Origin: Piezodorus guildinii
Lineage: Eukaryota; Arthropoda; Insecta; Hemiptera; Pentatomidae
Length of the DNA: 64,000 nucleotides
Assembly: GCA_023052935.1 (NCBI GenBank)
Contig: CM041292.1
Location: 91,557,169-91,621,168, forward strand
Direction of reading: 5' to 3'
The translations under genes and the position numbers were made by a program. The notes beneath the pieces were generated by a model. That model made no database searches. It saw only the letters and a program-made list of their open reading frames with translations, and had not been told where the DNA came from. Positions 39,501-50,429 of the stretch are shown piece by piece. Positions within the stretch are counted from its first letter, which is position 1. Each line of letters opens with the position of its first letter.

Positions 39501-42500
39501 ATTTAAAAGAAACTTTCAACAATTGGAAATCAACGTTTCAATTAAGAAGATAATTTCCAAAAGGTGTTACACCAATATTTGTAAATTTCACAAGAATCGA
39601 AAAAATCCTATTCATTTGGTAATTAAATACTTTTTGGAAATAATTGTATTTCTTAAACTAATTTTTGGTTTAATTATTTGTTATAAAAAAATGGGTCGCC
39701 ATATTGCGATACACAAAACGATTAGAATAAAAATGCGTCAAAATTTTAGTTCCCTAAAAACTGCCTTTAAGTACCTTTTTGAAATCAACTTACCAGTTCT
39801 TCCAGTGCCCTATCAGTTTTAGTAACTAAAACAATCTTCTACATTTGACTCTGGTAACTTTTGAACATAACATGTGATTTCGTGGAGTACGTTGTGATTT
39901 TAAATTATTCCTATGTACATTTATTGACCAAATTGTATTTAATTGGTCCATTTAATAAACTTGGATTCAGTTATACTTTAAAATTGTTTTTAAACTCAAT
40001 AATTTACTTATAGTAGATCCTAAGTTGAAAGTAAAATCATTCAGTTATTTGTTTTAAAATTAATATGGAGAAGGTACTGTACATCACAAATTTAAAGAAC
40101 TATAATGACGACGATGTATTTGAAAATTCATCATTATTCGTTTTCGATCAATTAATATTTAAAAATCTCATTTATTAAATACCCAATTTCGTATTATTTT
40201 ATCCAAAATGAAAGGTTAAAAGAATGAAAGAGTTACTTAATTGTTTGGTGCCCAAAGGGAATAAGCTGTGGTGTCCGAGTGGTTAAGGAGTTGGACTCGA
40301 AATCCAATGGGCTTTGCCCGCACAGGTTCGAATCCTGTCCGCAGCGTTTCTTTTTTTTTCGAGTTTTCGACACATTTGTTTTTTGAAATTTACTTTATAT
40401 TTTACGGAAGGGAAACAAAAATCGTTTAATGTATTACAAATTATTAATTATGATGCACGCCCCTTTCTACATGTTAATATACTTATGTTTTCATTTAAGG
40501 ACAATTTTAAATTACTCTGGATTATCAATGTTATTTAATTATTCATAGGTTCAATAGCCAGATAAAAATTATCAATCAAATTTTCAATTAAAACTTCAAA
40601 TTTATTTTATTTAACAGTGAAGCTCCTTCACTATTTTTCATATTTTAAAAGCAGAAATATATTGTGACAACAGTGGAAAAAAAAAATTATATTGAGGAAA
40701 CCAAAAAATATTTTCCAAATATCTCTGTTTAGTTTTTATTTTACAAGTACACTTCTATTGATACAACCATGGAATTTCAAAAATGAGATACTTCACATTC
40801 TTTATTGAACCTGTCCAATGGAACTTATCAACTAAGATATCTGATTTTTCCTTCTCTTGATCATTCCATCAATTAAACTCAACAATGTTGGAGGACTGAT
40901 GTCAGACATTCTTAAAACTGTTTAAGTCATTTCAACATGAATTAATGAATATTTAAAAAAAATAAATTTATCTTTCTTAAGAAACTTAATAAATATATTA
41001 AGTTTGTTTCATAACATTCTTAATGTAATTTAAAAAAAAACCCAAATTCCTCTCAATTAGTTACCAAATAATCGTCCATGAAGATCTCTATATCCCATTA
41101 GTTGAGGACATAACCAGAAATATCTCTTTTAATTCTAAGCTCCATGCTTATTTGTAACATATATTCCCAATAACCCTTCCTACAAAGTGACTGAAGGGAT
41201 CACTTGTAGCTGGGTGGCTAGCATAACAGCCTCCTATGCCAAAGGTCACGGGTTCAAACCCGCATGTGGTCCTAGGATTTTTTAATGGGAGTAAAAAATC
41301 CTTAGTTATGCCGTCCTTCGGAAGGGACGTTAAAAGGTGGTCCCGAGCCTGTGCGATGTCAGGTACTCGTTAAAGATCCATATCCTAATAAAACCTGAAT
41401 TAGCAAAATTTAGGACTCCCACTGTAGCATCGTCCGATTAGCCATAGTAGCATAAAGTGACGTTAAACAAAGTGACTGAAGAAAATACTAGTGTCTAAAA
41501 CCTGTGAAAAAGTGTAGCTCTCACGTGCGATATCTAGTGACTTTTTTGGCAACTAAGTGCTCCAAGCTTGCCCTCTTTTTAAGGCTTCGCTAGGCAGTGA
41601 GAGAAGAGGTAGGAGGAAATTCGTGAGAGCGAGATACTGTCAGAGTTCACAAAAGTAGCGAGAGAGGAGGAAGAGGCATATTTAAAAAAAATGAATTAGG
41701 ATAATAACATCAAACACTACTTTTTAAAAATCCTATATCATTAAATATTATTCTTTTAAAAATATTTAAAAAAAAATTATAATGTTATTTCAAGAAATAC
41801 ACATCATGAAAACATGCTTTTTTAATGTAGAAACTCTATTTTAAGAAATTAAACCTTATTTATGATAAAAGTTTAAAAAAAATATAGAAAATAAAGTAAT
41901 TGAATATTATAAATTGAAAGTATGTGAGAGTGTATGATAATTCATTATTACCCAATTTCATGAATTTTCACCTACTTGTTTTCTCGCAGTGTAGTGCAGA
42001 CTTAAAACGGGGGCAAGCTTGGAGCACCTAGCTACCGAAAAAGAAGATAGATAATGATTTTTCATAGGTTTTAGACGCAAGTGAAAAAAACAGCCATGGA
42101 ATCTTAACAAACATTAGTTCCATCACAAACCATAAGCAAGTCTTATCTTTGTTAAATCTTGCATATTTTATTATTGTAATATAATCATAAATTTCAATAT
42201 GATCAAGTCATGAAAAACAATGCGGCCTAACAAAAAGGTAGTAAGAGAAAAAGGGCAAAATAAATCAGTGGCTGGGAACTTTGTATACAATCCAAACGTC
42301 CTATGGTTTTTTGGTCTCAGTAAATATAGAATATACAATATAAGTTGTACAGTAAAACATTTTGTCGCAATGCTCATTGTTATATTTTGAATAAATTTGA
42401 CCAGTTTTTCACCATACATTTTGCATATTGAATCTTTTATTCTGAACATATAAGATAAATCTTAGAGAGAAAAAAAAGAAAAGATTTTACAAAAATGACC

Positions 42501-43729
42501 CAAGTGGTTTAAGCCAATGGAAAAAAAAAAAAAAAAATTGATTTTATTATTTACTTTTATTTTAAAAATGTTTTATACATTGTTACTAGTGCGAAAATAT
42601 TTTGCTCATTAGACATATTTATCTGTGAATTAAAAGTTGTTTTCGTTAATAAAATTAATTATTTGGAAGAAAAATATATCAATGATAAATTATTGGTTCT
42701 TAGTTCTTCCCAAAAATTTTATTTTATAATAGTAATTATTTGGAGTTTTCTCAATGTTCAGGACTCACTGACAGTAATTTATTAGTTATGTAAATATCCA
42801 TTTTCTCAAATTTTGTCAATAATAGGATTAGGGGCCAAAGAATATGTTTGCTGTGATGGGTGGATTTCATGTTCAAATTTTTAGACTTATTATTTTATTT
42901 ATCTTTCATCTGTTTGTGAGATCTGAAGGTGGGGAAAATCCTGAAACATAAACCCCAAATAATTATTGGTGTAAAATAAACTTTTTGGGAAGAACTCAGA
43001 ATCAGTTATTTATTGTTGTTTTTATTTCAATAACCTCTTCTGTTAGTAGCAGGTTTTGAAAGAATTAGCCTCCAAATCTGACTCACAGGCTAAATGATCA
43101 GTTCTTGAATATGTCATCTAGTTTGAAGGTTGAAAACATCTCTAGAAACACTTTCCATGCCATGGCAGCGAGAGAGCTCAACCGGCTTCTGGTATATGTT
43201 GTGATTAGCACATCTTTAAGTGTAAAAAATTATTTTTTTGTTTGTGAAAAAGAACCTTAGGCCCTACGATAATAAATATCAATCTCAATATAGAGAAGTG
43301 ATTCATAAAAAATAAATATTGTGCATTTTTTCGCTCTAATCACTTTGTCACACTGTGTCATATTTGTATTTTTAGTGATGAAATAGAGTGTTTGTTCTAT
43401 TATTGATAATATCTTCAATTTAGACTAAATCCTTATTATTAAAATTATTTATATTGCAGATGTCATATATCAAAAGGTTTTGATGAACATATTAAAAACA
43501 GGTAAACAGTAAACATATATTTAATCAATTTTCAGTCACATTTTTTTCAACATTGAACAGTTGGAGTATACTCAACAAAAGTATTTGAAACGTCTTTAAC
43601 TTATCTAATATTTTAACCTAGGATTTATATACAAATAAAACCTTTAACAAGAAATATACTACAAAATATTTACAATATTTTGTTTTGTTTTTAAGACAAG
43701 AAAATGATGAAGATATGAACTACAAATAA
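27565..43729 (+). CDS. Small six-exon gene of unknown function
   Basis: Six plus-strand exons join in one frame: 27565-27684, 27770-27920, 28911-28996, 29237-29328, 43460-43501 and 43696-43729, totalling 525 nt and 174 residues with a TAA stop at 43727. An alternative first intron uses stronger sites: donor A|GTAAGG after 27616 and acceptor CATTACAG|GC at 27762. It also keeps frame and gives 154 residues. The protein starts MGDIKNFYQSLRILEAC, has ITLSTVKALSYYGLKDVNW and RPPVKNVNPRSLLRNNQ in the middle, and ends DEHIKNRQENDEDMNYK. It looks soluble, with several Cys and no membrane segment. I do not recognise the family. The six-way phase agreement, including across a 14-kb intron, is the main evidence that it is real. 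The start is the first ATG of the charged reading; the open frame upstream (from 27382) is hydrophobic and AT-driven. Confidence 0.72.
29465..32340 (-). mobile_element. RTE-clade-like LINE, degenerate
   Basis: On the minus strand: endonuclease sequence near 31,940-32,060 (IINVYVHTPTKDKNEETKED, then FYETLERVHDSCPKYDIKI), linker at 31,309-31,602 (RRRNEWFDSECKEAIDKRNS), RT entry near 30,830-30,900 (LMDDRMLKEVYHLIECIWEE) and RT palm/thumb at 29,987-30,472 (VFNLVLDRVLKSAKLDRSG, ADDEIIVGERKQTIEEAYVA). The 3' part continues to 29,465. Stops are present. The YADD box has become NADD. It sits in the 14-kb intron of the unknown gene. Confidence 0.87.
32341..33720 (-). repeat. Probable 5' region of the same LINE, split by a SINE
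   Basis: The sequence at 32,430-32,640 and 33,250-33,720 is richer in GC than its surroundings and has the word content of LINE untranslated DNA (CAGGGATGCAGGGTTTCCAG, CTTGAAATCTGAGCC). It contains the SINE listed next. No protein domain was recognised. Confidence 0.4.
32829..33142 (-). mobile_element. tRNA-headed SINE, family A, with target-site duplication
   Basis: On the minus strand the head reads GGCATGGTCTAGTTGATAGA and GGGTTCGAATCCCAACTG. Then come GGGCGACCCTAGGGC, GACCCAGCCTCTTTAAAGTG, TGAGCGTGATCGAGGCC and TTCATGGGTTGTAG. It is flanked by CCATAAGAA at 32,820-32,828 and 33,143-33,151, a 9-bp duplication. It inserted into the putative LINE 5' region. Confidence 0.85.
34090..35300 (+). 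mobile_element. Mariner transposase relic, split by a SINE
   Basis: The first part (34,100-34,325) reads NAAPTVRKVHAVYGSDSIET then WFRSGF, the paired helix-turn-helix end. After the SINE the catalytic part reads KRVVTGDEKWILYINTSRKK, WDWKGPIHYELLPHNQT, VVVFHPDNTRPYVSL and then, after a frameshift, the HPLLALLLW remnant of the PPYSPDLAP box. There are several stops and frameshifts, so it is inactive. Confidence 0.88.
34326..34638 (+). mobile_element. tRNA-headed SINE, family A, nested in mariner
   Basis: Head GGCGTGGTCTAGTGGATAGA and box B GGGTTCGAATCCCGG. The body has GGGGGGCGACCCTAGGG, CCCAGCCTCTATAAAGTGG, ACCTGGCGATTAAGGCC and AGATCCTTCATGGGTTGTAG, and the element ends in a run of about 15 T. 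A 14-bp duplication AAAGAAATCCGGGT at 34,312-34,325 and 34,639-34,652 brackets it, proving insertion into the older mariner. Confidence 0.93.
35301..37900. other. Intron stretch with no gene recognised
   Basis: This is the interior of the 14-kb intron. It is very AT-rich with many T-runs and no protein-like block. The region 37,770-38,150 is somewhat GC-richer, and its minus-strand reading RISSLKKFFTLRAPSFWNSI resembles a LINE C-terminus, but only weakly. Confidence 0.5.
38160..38290 (+). repeat. Penelope-like terminal repeat with hammerhead-like motif, copy 3
   Basis: Plus strand: CCATGAAGATGGCC, TAAAATTTAGACC, AAAACGTTGTCAC, then AATTAAGTTTTACTTGAGTG, GATGACTGCACC and CTCAACCAATATTTTA. The stem GGTCTAAA/TTTAGACC-like pair followed by AAAACG has the layout of a hammerhead core with mutated bases. 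Same order as the 14.8, 16.3 and 56.1-kb copies. Confidence 0.5.
38610..38845 (+). repeat. Rep-1 partial copy
   Basis: Carries the distal third of Rep-1 in diverged form: TTTGTGTTATTTGGACTTAT, CGGACCCTAATACG, AAAACTAGGATTCGAAAAA, ACGATCACAACATTTTCTC and TATATTTCATAGAAGTAA. Confidence 0.55.
40265..40346 (+). tRNA. tRNA-Ser(CGA)
   Basis: This 82-nt cloverleaf has a 7-bp acceptor stem (GCTGTGG with CCGCAGC, one G-T pair) and discriminator G. The D arm contains TCCGAGTGGTTAAGGA. The anticodon stem is TTGGA/TCCAA with loop CTCGAAA, so the anticodon is CGA at 40298-40300. A long class II variable arm (GGGCTTTGCCC) and T arm ACAGG-TTCGAAT-CCTGT complete it. The long variable arm and discriminator G fit serine. 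It lies in the 14-kb fourth intron of the unknown plus-strand gene, in the same orientation. Unlike the tRNA-like heads of nearby SINEs it folds completely and ends at a pol III terminator. Confidence 0.95.
40347..40359 (+). terminator. RNA polymerase III terminator of tRNA-Ser
   Basis: A T-rich run (TTTC followed by nine T) begins directly after the discriminator base, as expected for pol III termination. Confidence 0.85.
41197..41466 (+). mobile_element. tRNA-headed SINE, family B, with perfect target-site duplication
   Basis: Head CACTTGTAGCTGGGTGGCTA with box B GGTCACGGGTTCAAACCCG. The body has TGCCGTCCTTCGGAAGGGAC, GAGCCTGTGCGATGTCAGG and TAGCATCGTCCGATTAGCC, with tail TAGCATAAAGTGACGTTAA. 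A perfect 15-bp duplication ACAAAGTGACTGAAG flanks it at 41,182-41,196 and 41,467-41,481. This is the best preserved copy of the family. Confidence 0.93.
41490..42085. mobile_element. Foldback/MITE-like element with roughly 100-bp inverted ends
   Basis: The left arm GTCTAAAACCTGTGAAAAA ... GTGCTCCAAGCTTGCCC (41,491-41,560) is mirrored by GGGGGCAAGCTTGGAGCAC ... TCATAGGTTTTAGAC (42,010-42,077). Similarity extends on into GCAGTGAGAGAAGAGGTAGG-type sequence. The interior is AT-rich and non-coding. It lies immediately beside the preceding SINE. Confidence 0.7.
42905..43010 (+). repeat. Possible hammerhead-like repeat
   Basis: GATCTGAAGGTGGGGAAAAT and CCTGAAACATAAACCCC, followed by GGTGTAAAATAAAC, have the same spacing of CTGA box, short stem and GAAAC as the Penelope-like copies, but the downstream sequence differs. 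Confidence 0.3.
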
Positions 43730-44176
43730 ACTCTCTGATCGTAACTGAACAGAATTATTAATATATATTTTTTAAAGACAGCATATCTCTGGAACGAAAA
43801 CAAATTTTAAACTCATCAGTAAAGGCAGGGTAATATAAAACAACTGTCAGAATATAACTAAGGGGAAAAAAACTAATAAAAACATTGATAAACAATTCAC
43901 ATTAAGTACAAAACCTTTTTTAATTAATTAGTTAAATCACATAAATTATAAGCTCAAATATACACTATGTGTTTGATGAATACAAAAATATAGATATGTA
44001 TTCCTTACTCTAAATAATTTACAAGTATAAAATTTATATTGCAATATAAAATTAATTACAACGTCAACAGTTTTATATAAGAAAAATGTTATATAACACA
44101 TGAAAATGAAAAAGTTATTTTTATGTATTTAAAATTAGGGTCTTTTTTAAATAATGTAAAAAGAATGAGAAGCAGG
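43730..44176. other. Convergent 3' intergenic space
   Basis: Only 447 bp separate the stop codons of the unknown plus-strand gene and of Angel. The 3' UTRs of the two genes may overlap. The sequence is AT-rich with no further gene. Confidence 0.7.
43875..43880 (+). terminator. Candidate polyadenylation signal AATAAA of the unknown plus-strand gene
   Basis: An AATAAA hexamer lies about 145 bp after the TAA stop at 43727-43729, ahead of the convergent Angel gene whose stop is at 44177. In this AT-rich DNA the hexamer could be chance. Confidence 0.35.
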
Positions 44177-47100
44177 TCAGTACACCATGAACTCCCCAAC
44201 TAATGGAAGATGATCAGATGGGTTAACTGCATTAGGAAGAAAATGAACATATAAATCACATTCTTCAGCTGAGGGCAAGCTCAAACGTGACATCAATCTT
44301 ATACCATTCCTAAAAAGAAAAAAAACATTAGATTTGTATTTCATCGGCTTGACGTAGCTTAGTGTTCAAATGCGGTTTTGAACCAAATGTTCACTCCAGA
44401 CGAACTAGTTTCATACATAAAACGAGAAGAGTTAATAAGGTACACAACTTCATAAAATAAATGTTTTGTAGTTTGAACACTATGCATTAATCCAGTGAAA
44501 CGTCTCTTCAAAGGTCAGAGGGAAAATGCCACTGGGGAGGATTAAACAGATGTTCATAAAAATAAATAAATGTGCACATTCACAATTCAAAAGAAATTTA
44601 TTCACATATAATTTAAATTTTTATCTAAGACATACCAAACTTTTTTTTTCCTATGAATTATTATAAACAAAAATATTTAGAGGTTGGAAATATTTCAAAG
44701 AAGTATAATACATGTTAATTTGTTTTAAAATATAACAAGTTTTTAATGGGTTTAATTTGTATTATTTAAACGTAGGAACGGAACAGTCAGTATGCAACTA
44801 TATGGCTAGGATGCTACCTTACCAAGCCAAAGGTTGTGAGTTCGAATCCCAGAATGTTTTATGCGTTGATATTACCCAGCAGGGTTATATTCCAAAACAT
44901 ATTTACTACGTATCATACAATATTTTAGATGGTTATAAATACATAATCCAATTAATTCATTCAATTTCTCATCCCTATCTAGCATAAACATTAAGTTTTA
45001 CAATCGAATCAAAATACACTTTCGCATGCCAGATTTGGTCAACGGGCTGTTGTTAGGAGACTCCTAATCTAAGCAATTTTTAATTACCATATCTAGCCGA
45101 ATAGTGAAAACACCTAGCCCGAATAAGCTTTAAAAAGGCTCAGGTGGTTAGAAAGTATATATGTAATTATCTCAATACTGTTCAATTATCAAGAACAGAT
45201 AAACTACTTACGAGTAAAACATGTAGTCCACCAACACCCAACCATGCTGGAAAGTTGTGACTCCTCTTGCCGGACTTTCCTTCAAATCGTAAACTGAGTG
45301 AAATTTGAAAGGTTGAGAAAGAAGATAACTGAAAAATAAAAAAAAAAATACAATAAAAATAGAACCTAATAATAGTAGTATAAATGATAATCTAATACTG
45401 TTCGGGCCCGAATGTGTTTTATTTTATTACTAATTTACATACATATGTATATGTTCTACATGGTATAATATGTTTTTTTTGTTGCTTCATTCAAATAATT
45501 TTTGTTTTATATTCAACATTTTTATTCTATTCTATTTCAATAACTCTATTCTTTAAAATTAAGTACAATATATCGGGTTGTTTCACATGAAATATCCGTT
45601 TTTATAGTTTCTGAAATACATAAAAGATTTTGCAGGTCTCTGTTGTTTTCTTCCGAATGTTTAGATATTTAAAGTAAACAGTTACTAATCCTCTACCTTT
45701 CTATTATAAACATTAGCTTCCAAAATCAATTACCCACTTTTTAGTATACCTCCAAATATGAACATGGAAACACACGATTTTCGAGTGATATTTTAGTACG
45801 AGTTTCAACTCGGCCATTCAGCAGCTGAGGCCGCTAGAAATATTTGCAAGGCATTTGGGGAAGGGAGTGTAGATGAACGGACCATTCGCCATTGGTTTGC
45901 TAAGTTTTCAGTTGGGGATACCGACTTGGAAAACTTGCCCTGAGGAAGACCTCCGTCCGTAATAGACAACGATGTCCTCAAACATACAGTAGAAGGAAAC
46001 CCTGACCAAACAGTTAAAGGACTCTCAGCACAACTAAATGCAAGTGCATCTACCGTTTCCAGACATTTAAAGTGTATTGGGAAAGTAAAAAAATAATTGG
46101 TAACTCATGATCTCACTGAGGGCAGCAAGACCCCATGTTTCAAAACATACCGTGCAAAAATTGAAAGAAATGGGCTAAGAAGTTCTTCCGCACCCACCAT
46201 ATTCTCCCGGTTTGTCTCGAACAGATTACCACCTGTTCAGGAATTTAGACAACTTCGTCAAAGGAAAACTTTTTGAAAATGATGATCAAGTGAAAAGTAC
46301 GTTTTCAGATTTTGTTTCACTTCAAAGCTCAAGAGTTTTTCAGTTCAGGGATAAAAAAGTTGGTGTCACGTTGGGAAAAATGTGTAGAAAAAGAAGAGAA
46401 CAATGACAGAAGACACTACCCCTTTTATATTCCCGGATGTATCAAGAAAAGTGCAAATACCATAAATTGAGAAACCACCAGAACCTTTGAACAGCTTGCT
46501 CATCGGCATGAACCCAGATTCAAACTTATTCCGTTAAGAACCAATAAAAATTAAAATAGTAAATAAAATAAAGTTAAAATTTTAAACTTTTTAGAGATCA
46601 AAATGAATAAGTCCGTTACTTTAATGAAATAAATTGAACAGATAAAATGAATAGTTGGAGTTTTTTTTTTTTTGGCTGTCATCATCAAGAGTGCACCATT
46701 CCTCTGTCTGTGAAAAATTCCATTACCATACGTATAGGTAGTAATAATTATATTATTGATTGTGATGGTCATTATTGCAAATAAAAAATTTATCTACATA
46801 CAGAGAACTTATTTTATTATTACAGGTACTAAATTAAATTAAAAAAAAAAAGAAAAATAAATACATAAAAGAACATTAAAATATAAGTAGATAAACATTT
46901 GTTAAAATTTACAAATAAATTAGTATTTTATTCACCGATACATGATCACAATAGTCAGACTTTTTTTTACATTAAATACCCAACAATATTGATAAAGAAA
47001 AATGGGTTCAAATTTTTTCAGAATACTGATTATTTTTATAACAATAGATTAATAATACCTCTGATGAAGTGGAGCATTCGTTGCAGTAGACAGTTCTTCT

Positions 47101-50100
47101 TTACCTTCGCATGGAGATATTACTTGCTTCTGGCTGTGATATAGCTAAGTAAAGAATAAACAATGTATAAATTTACTTAAGTATCACAAAATATTGCTTT
47201 AGCATTAAATGTTTCTTGCTTATTTAAGTAATGATAATTTAATTAACACATATTAAACAAAAAAGTGGCTTTAGAATTTCTCCCAGATCGGATGAAAAAT
47301 AGAACATGGACGTGTCTATCTATAATCTACTTTTTCCAGTCAGGGAGAAATTGATTTTGTGGAAGAGCAGACGAATGGATAGTATAGAAGGTAAAGATAG
47401 ATAGAAATAATCTAATATAACATTTTTTGATCTGAGCAACATCAACAGAGCTAGATTGTGACAAAAAGGACCCAGCACTTTAAAAAAAATCTGGTGTGGG
47501 CAACACACGACTTTCTCTTACCTCCGTTTGAAAAAAAAGAAATTTCTATAACAATTAAGAGATAAAATTAAGTGAAACTATTAAAGAAATAATTAAACTG
47601 AAATTCTATAGAAATGTGTTTTATTAAAAAATCCATTATATTATTACCTAAAATAATCAGTTTGTTTTATCAGCTTGTCATCACTATTTATTAACTTTTA
47701 TAAGCTTGTGTATAACATAATATGTTTTCTAAAAATCTTTAGCTTTCCAACGGTATATTATACATGTATATTTCTTTTTTTTTTAAGCTGGCGTGGTGTT
47801 TGCATCGCAACCAAGTCGGTCTATTGTGCGCCATAGAGTCATACAGTGGTTGTTTTAAAACATGAATTTTGTTCCAATAGAAAATTTAAAAAGGTTATTA
47901 GGATTAACAAGTTTATTGTTCATAGGATGCTCTAGGCGGACTTCACCAAATAGAGTGAACCTTAACTTTGCTAGTCTGTCACAGTGGCTGATTATGTTTC
48001 GTCTTCCTGTCCACATAGTCTACATAAAGGGGTATTAGAGATACCAAGTTTAAACATGTGGTAACATACATGTATATTACTGTTCTTATGTTCAAAAACA
48101 AAAAATTGCATTAAAAAAAATTTTTTTTTTTTTTAGTTTTCTCCTTTAGTTGGATATCGAATTTGTTCAACTTATATATTTACTGTTTTTCATCAGGGGT
48201 AACAAGAAAATATGGTTATTTTTAACTGTCACTCTAATTCAGACTATTTCAATCAGAATGAAACCTACATCATATTAAAGCCCATTAAATTGTACATCAA
48301 TATGGGGAGTTTAATCAAAATCGTTAGAGCAGTTTTTGTTAAATCACAAAAAGGTGCAAAATGCACGGTATAAAGCAGCACTTCTGGACAGCTGATTTCG
48401 ATGAAAAAGTTTTTGTAACATCTCGGGTGTATAGTTGTCCTAAATATGATATTTCAGTTTCATAGGACTTTTCTTTTGCATGCTGGAGTTACCACACAGA
48501 CCTTTTTGTGGGACTTGGTTATTTGGACTCAGGGGACCCTAAAACGAGTATTTCTGTTGAAAACTGGAATTCAAAAATTTTCACGATTGCAATACTTTTC
48601 CCTTACTATATTACATATATGGGTAAGTAAAAGTAAAAATGTAGGAAAATTGTGACTTTTTTTCATTAAAAACAATCTAGGTCCTAGCAGCAAATGTTCC
48701 GTTTATAACAAGGCTATTTATACACGGAGCGTGTCAATAAAGCCCCAACACTTAATTAATGTAGCAAAATGTGACTTTTTTTCATTGGAATCAATATACA
48801 TCCTAAATGGTAGGTCCTAGCAAAAAAAAAAAAATAAATAAAATTTGGCCTGAAAACTTTTAAGAGATCTTTTTTAACAACTCTTATGACTCGTAGAGAG
48901 AAAAATTTCTCTACATAACTTTTAATAACTATCTTGTTTAATATGGCAACTAGAATTTTCATAAGTTATTTTAAATTACTATAATTTCTATGGACTATTA
49001 TAAAATGTGATTTTATTTCACTATAAATAGATTATTTATGACTAAAGCTCACTAAAAGTATACTTCTCAAGCGGTAAGCCAATATAGTGGACAGAATTAC
49101 CGTTACAATACAAGAACTATAAAATATATTGTGAATATAGCCTGACATAGTTTGCTATATTTTACCTTCAGAATAAAAATATAAAAACTATATTGAGAGT
49201 TTCAAATGAGTTCAATTCAAGTAAATATTTAAATAAGATCCTCTATAAATTAAGTAAGTACCCAGCAGATCATGAGCAAAGCATACCTTACTTTCCTTTT
49301 CCAGGTGGACACATTCCGGAGAAACGCCCAGACATGGTGGAAGAGGGCGAAACGTACTTAACAGTTTTCCTTCATTCAACAGGGTCAAGACAGGTGAATC
49401 CGGAGTACTATTTAGGTCACCCATCAATAAAACACCTATTTGATCAGAATCTTTCCTATAATTTCCAAAGAATAAATCAATTAATATATTTTTGGAAATA
49501 CAATTCATGGTTTATTACTAATTAATAAAGCTGAATATTAACGTTCGGAGAAAGTTTGCTAAGTGAATTAAAAATCTTATATTTCTTTAAATATCTTTCA
49601 TTTTCAATATATTATATTCCTAACTTGTCTTTATCAAGGCTTAGTACATCCAGTTTAAGTAAATCAAACACGAATGACAATCAAATCCATTTTTGCCATC
49701 TCAGGCTTTTTAATTAAAAAAAAAAAAAAAAAAAAAAACACGCCATCCAAACTGCAATTAGATTCATGCTAATTATGGTAATTTTTTTTTCCACATCATA
49801 AATTTTTTTGTTTTTGTTTTGTGGTCTATTTTCAAAGATACCCTTTGAAGGCTTTTCTCGGGCCAGGGGGTGAGGGCGGGGGATAAATGACAAATTAAAA
49901 GCCCCCTGACACCTAGACACAAACTTGTTATTGTTTTTATCTTAAGTTTCAGATCATCTGGTTGCTGTGCAACACACCATAGTTACCATGAGTATGGCAA
50001 CCATTGTTCAGAAGTGGCTTTTGAAGTTTAGGTATGGAGATATTAATCATGAAAACCAAGCCTGAGCTCTCTAGAGTCTAACAAAAGATGTTTTGGATAT

Positions 50101-50356
50101 CCATGGCTGTCGTTACAAATTTACCATTTTTGACCATCTGAAGAGGGCTGGGTACACCTGTCTTTATGATCTTTTGGTTTCATATGAGAATCTAAGAGTA
50201 CAAATTTCAACTTGCAATATCTTAATGAAAAATATAAGTAAACTGAGGATTATTTTTTAAAATCAAATTGTTACTGGTGATAAAATATGGATTCTGTACA
50301 AAAATATTAGCATGAAAATTCACAGGAAAGCATCCCTAGGCCAGTGGCTATATGTG

Positions 50357-50429
<73 letters not shown>

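Noticed and set aside
47045..47110. Another hammerhead-like site (CTCTGATGAAGTGG)
   Set aside because: The CTGATGA box is present, but no matching stem and GAAAC box follow, and the flanks do not match the other copies.
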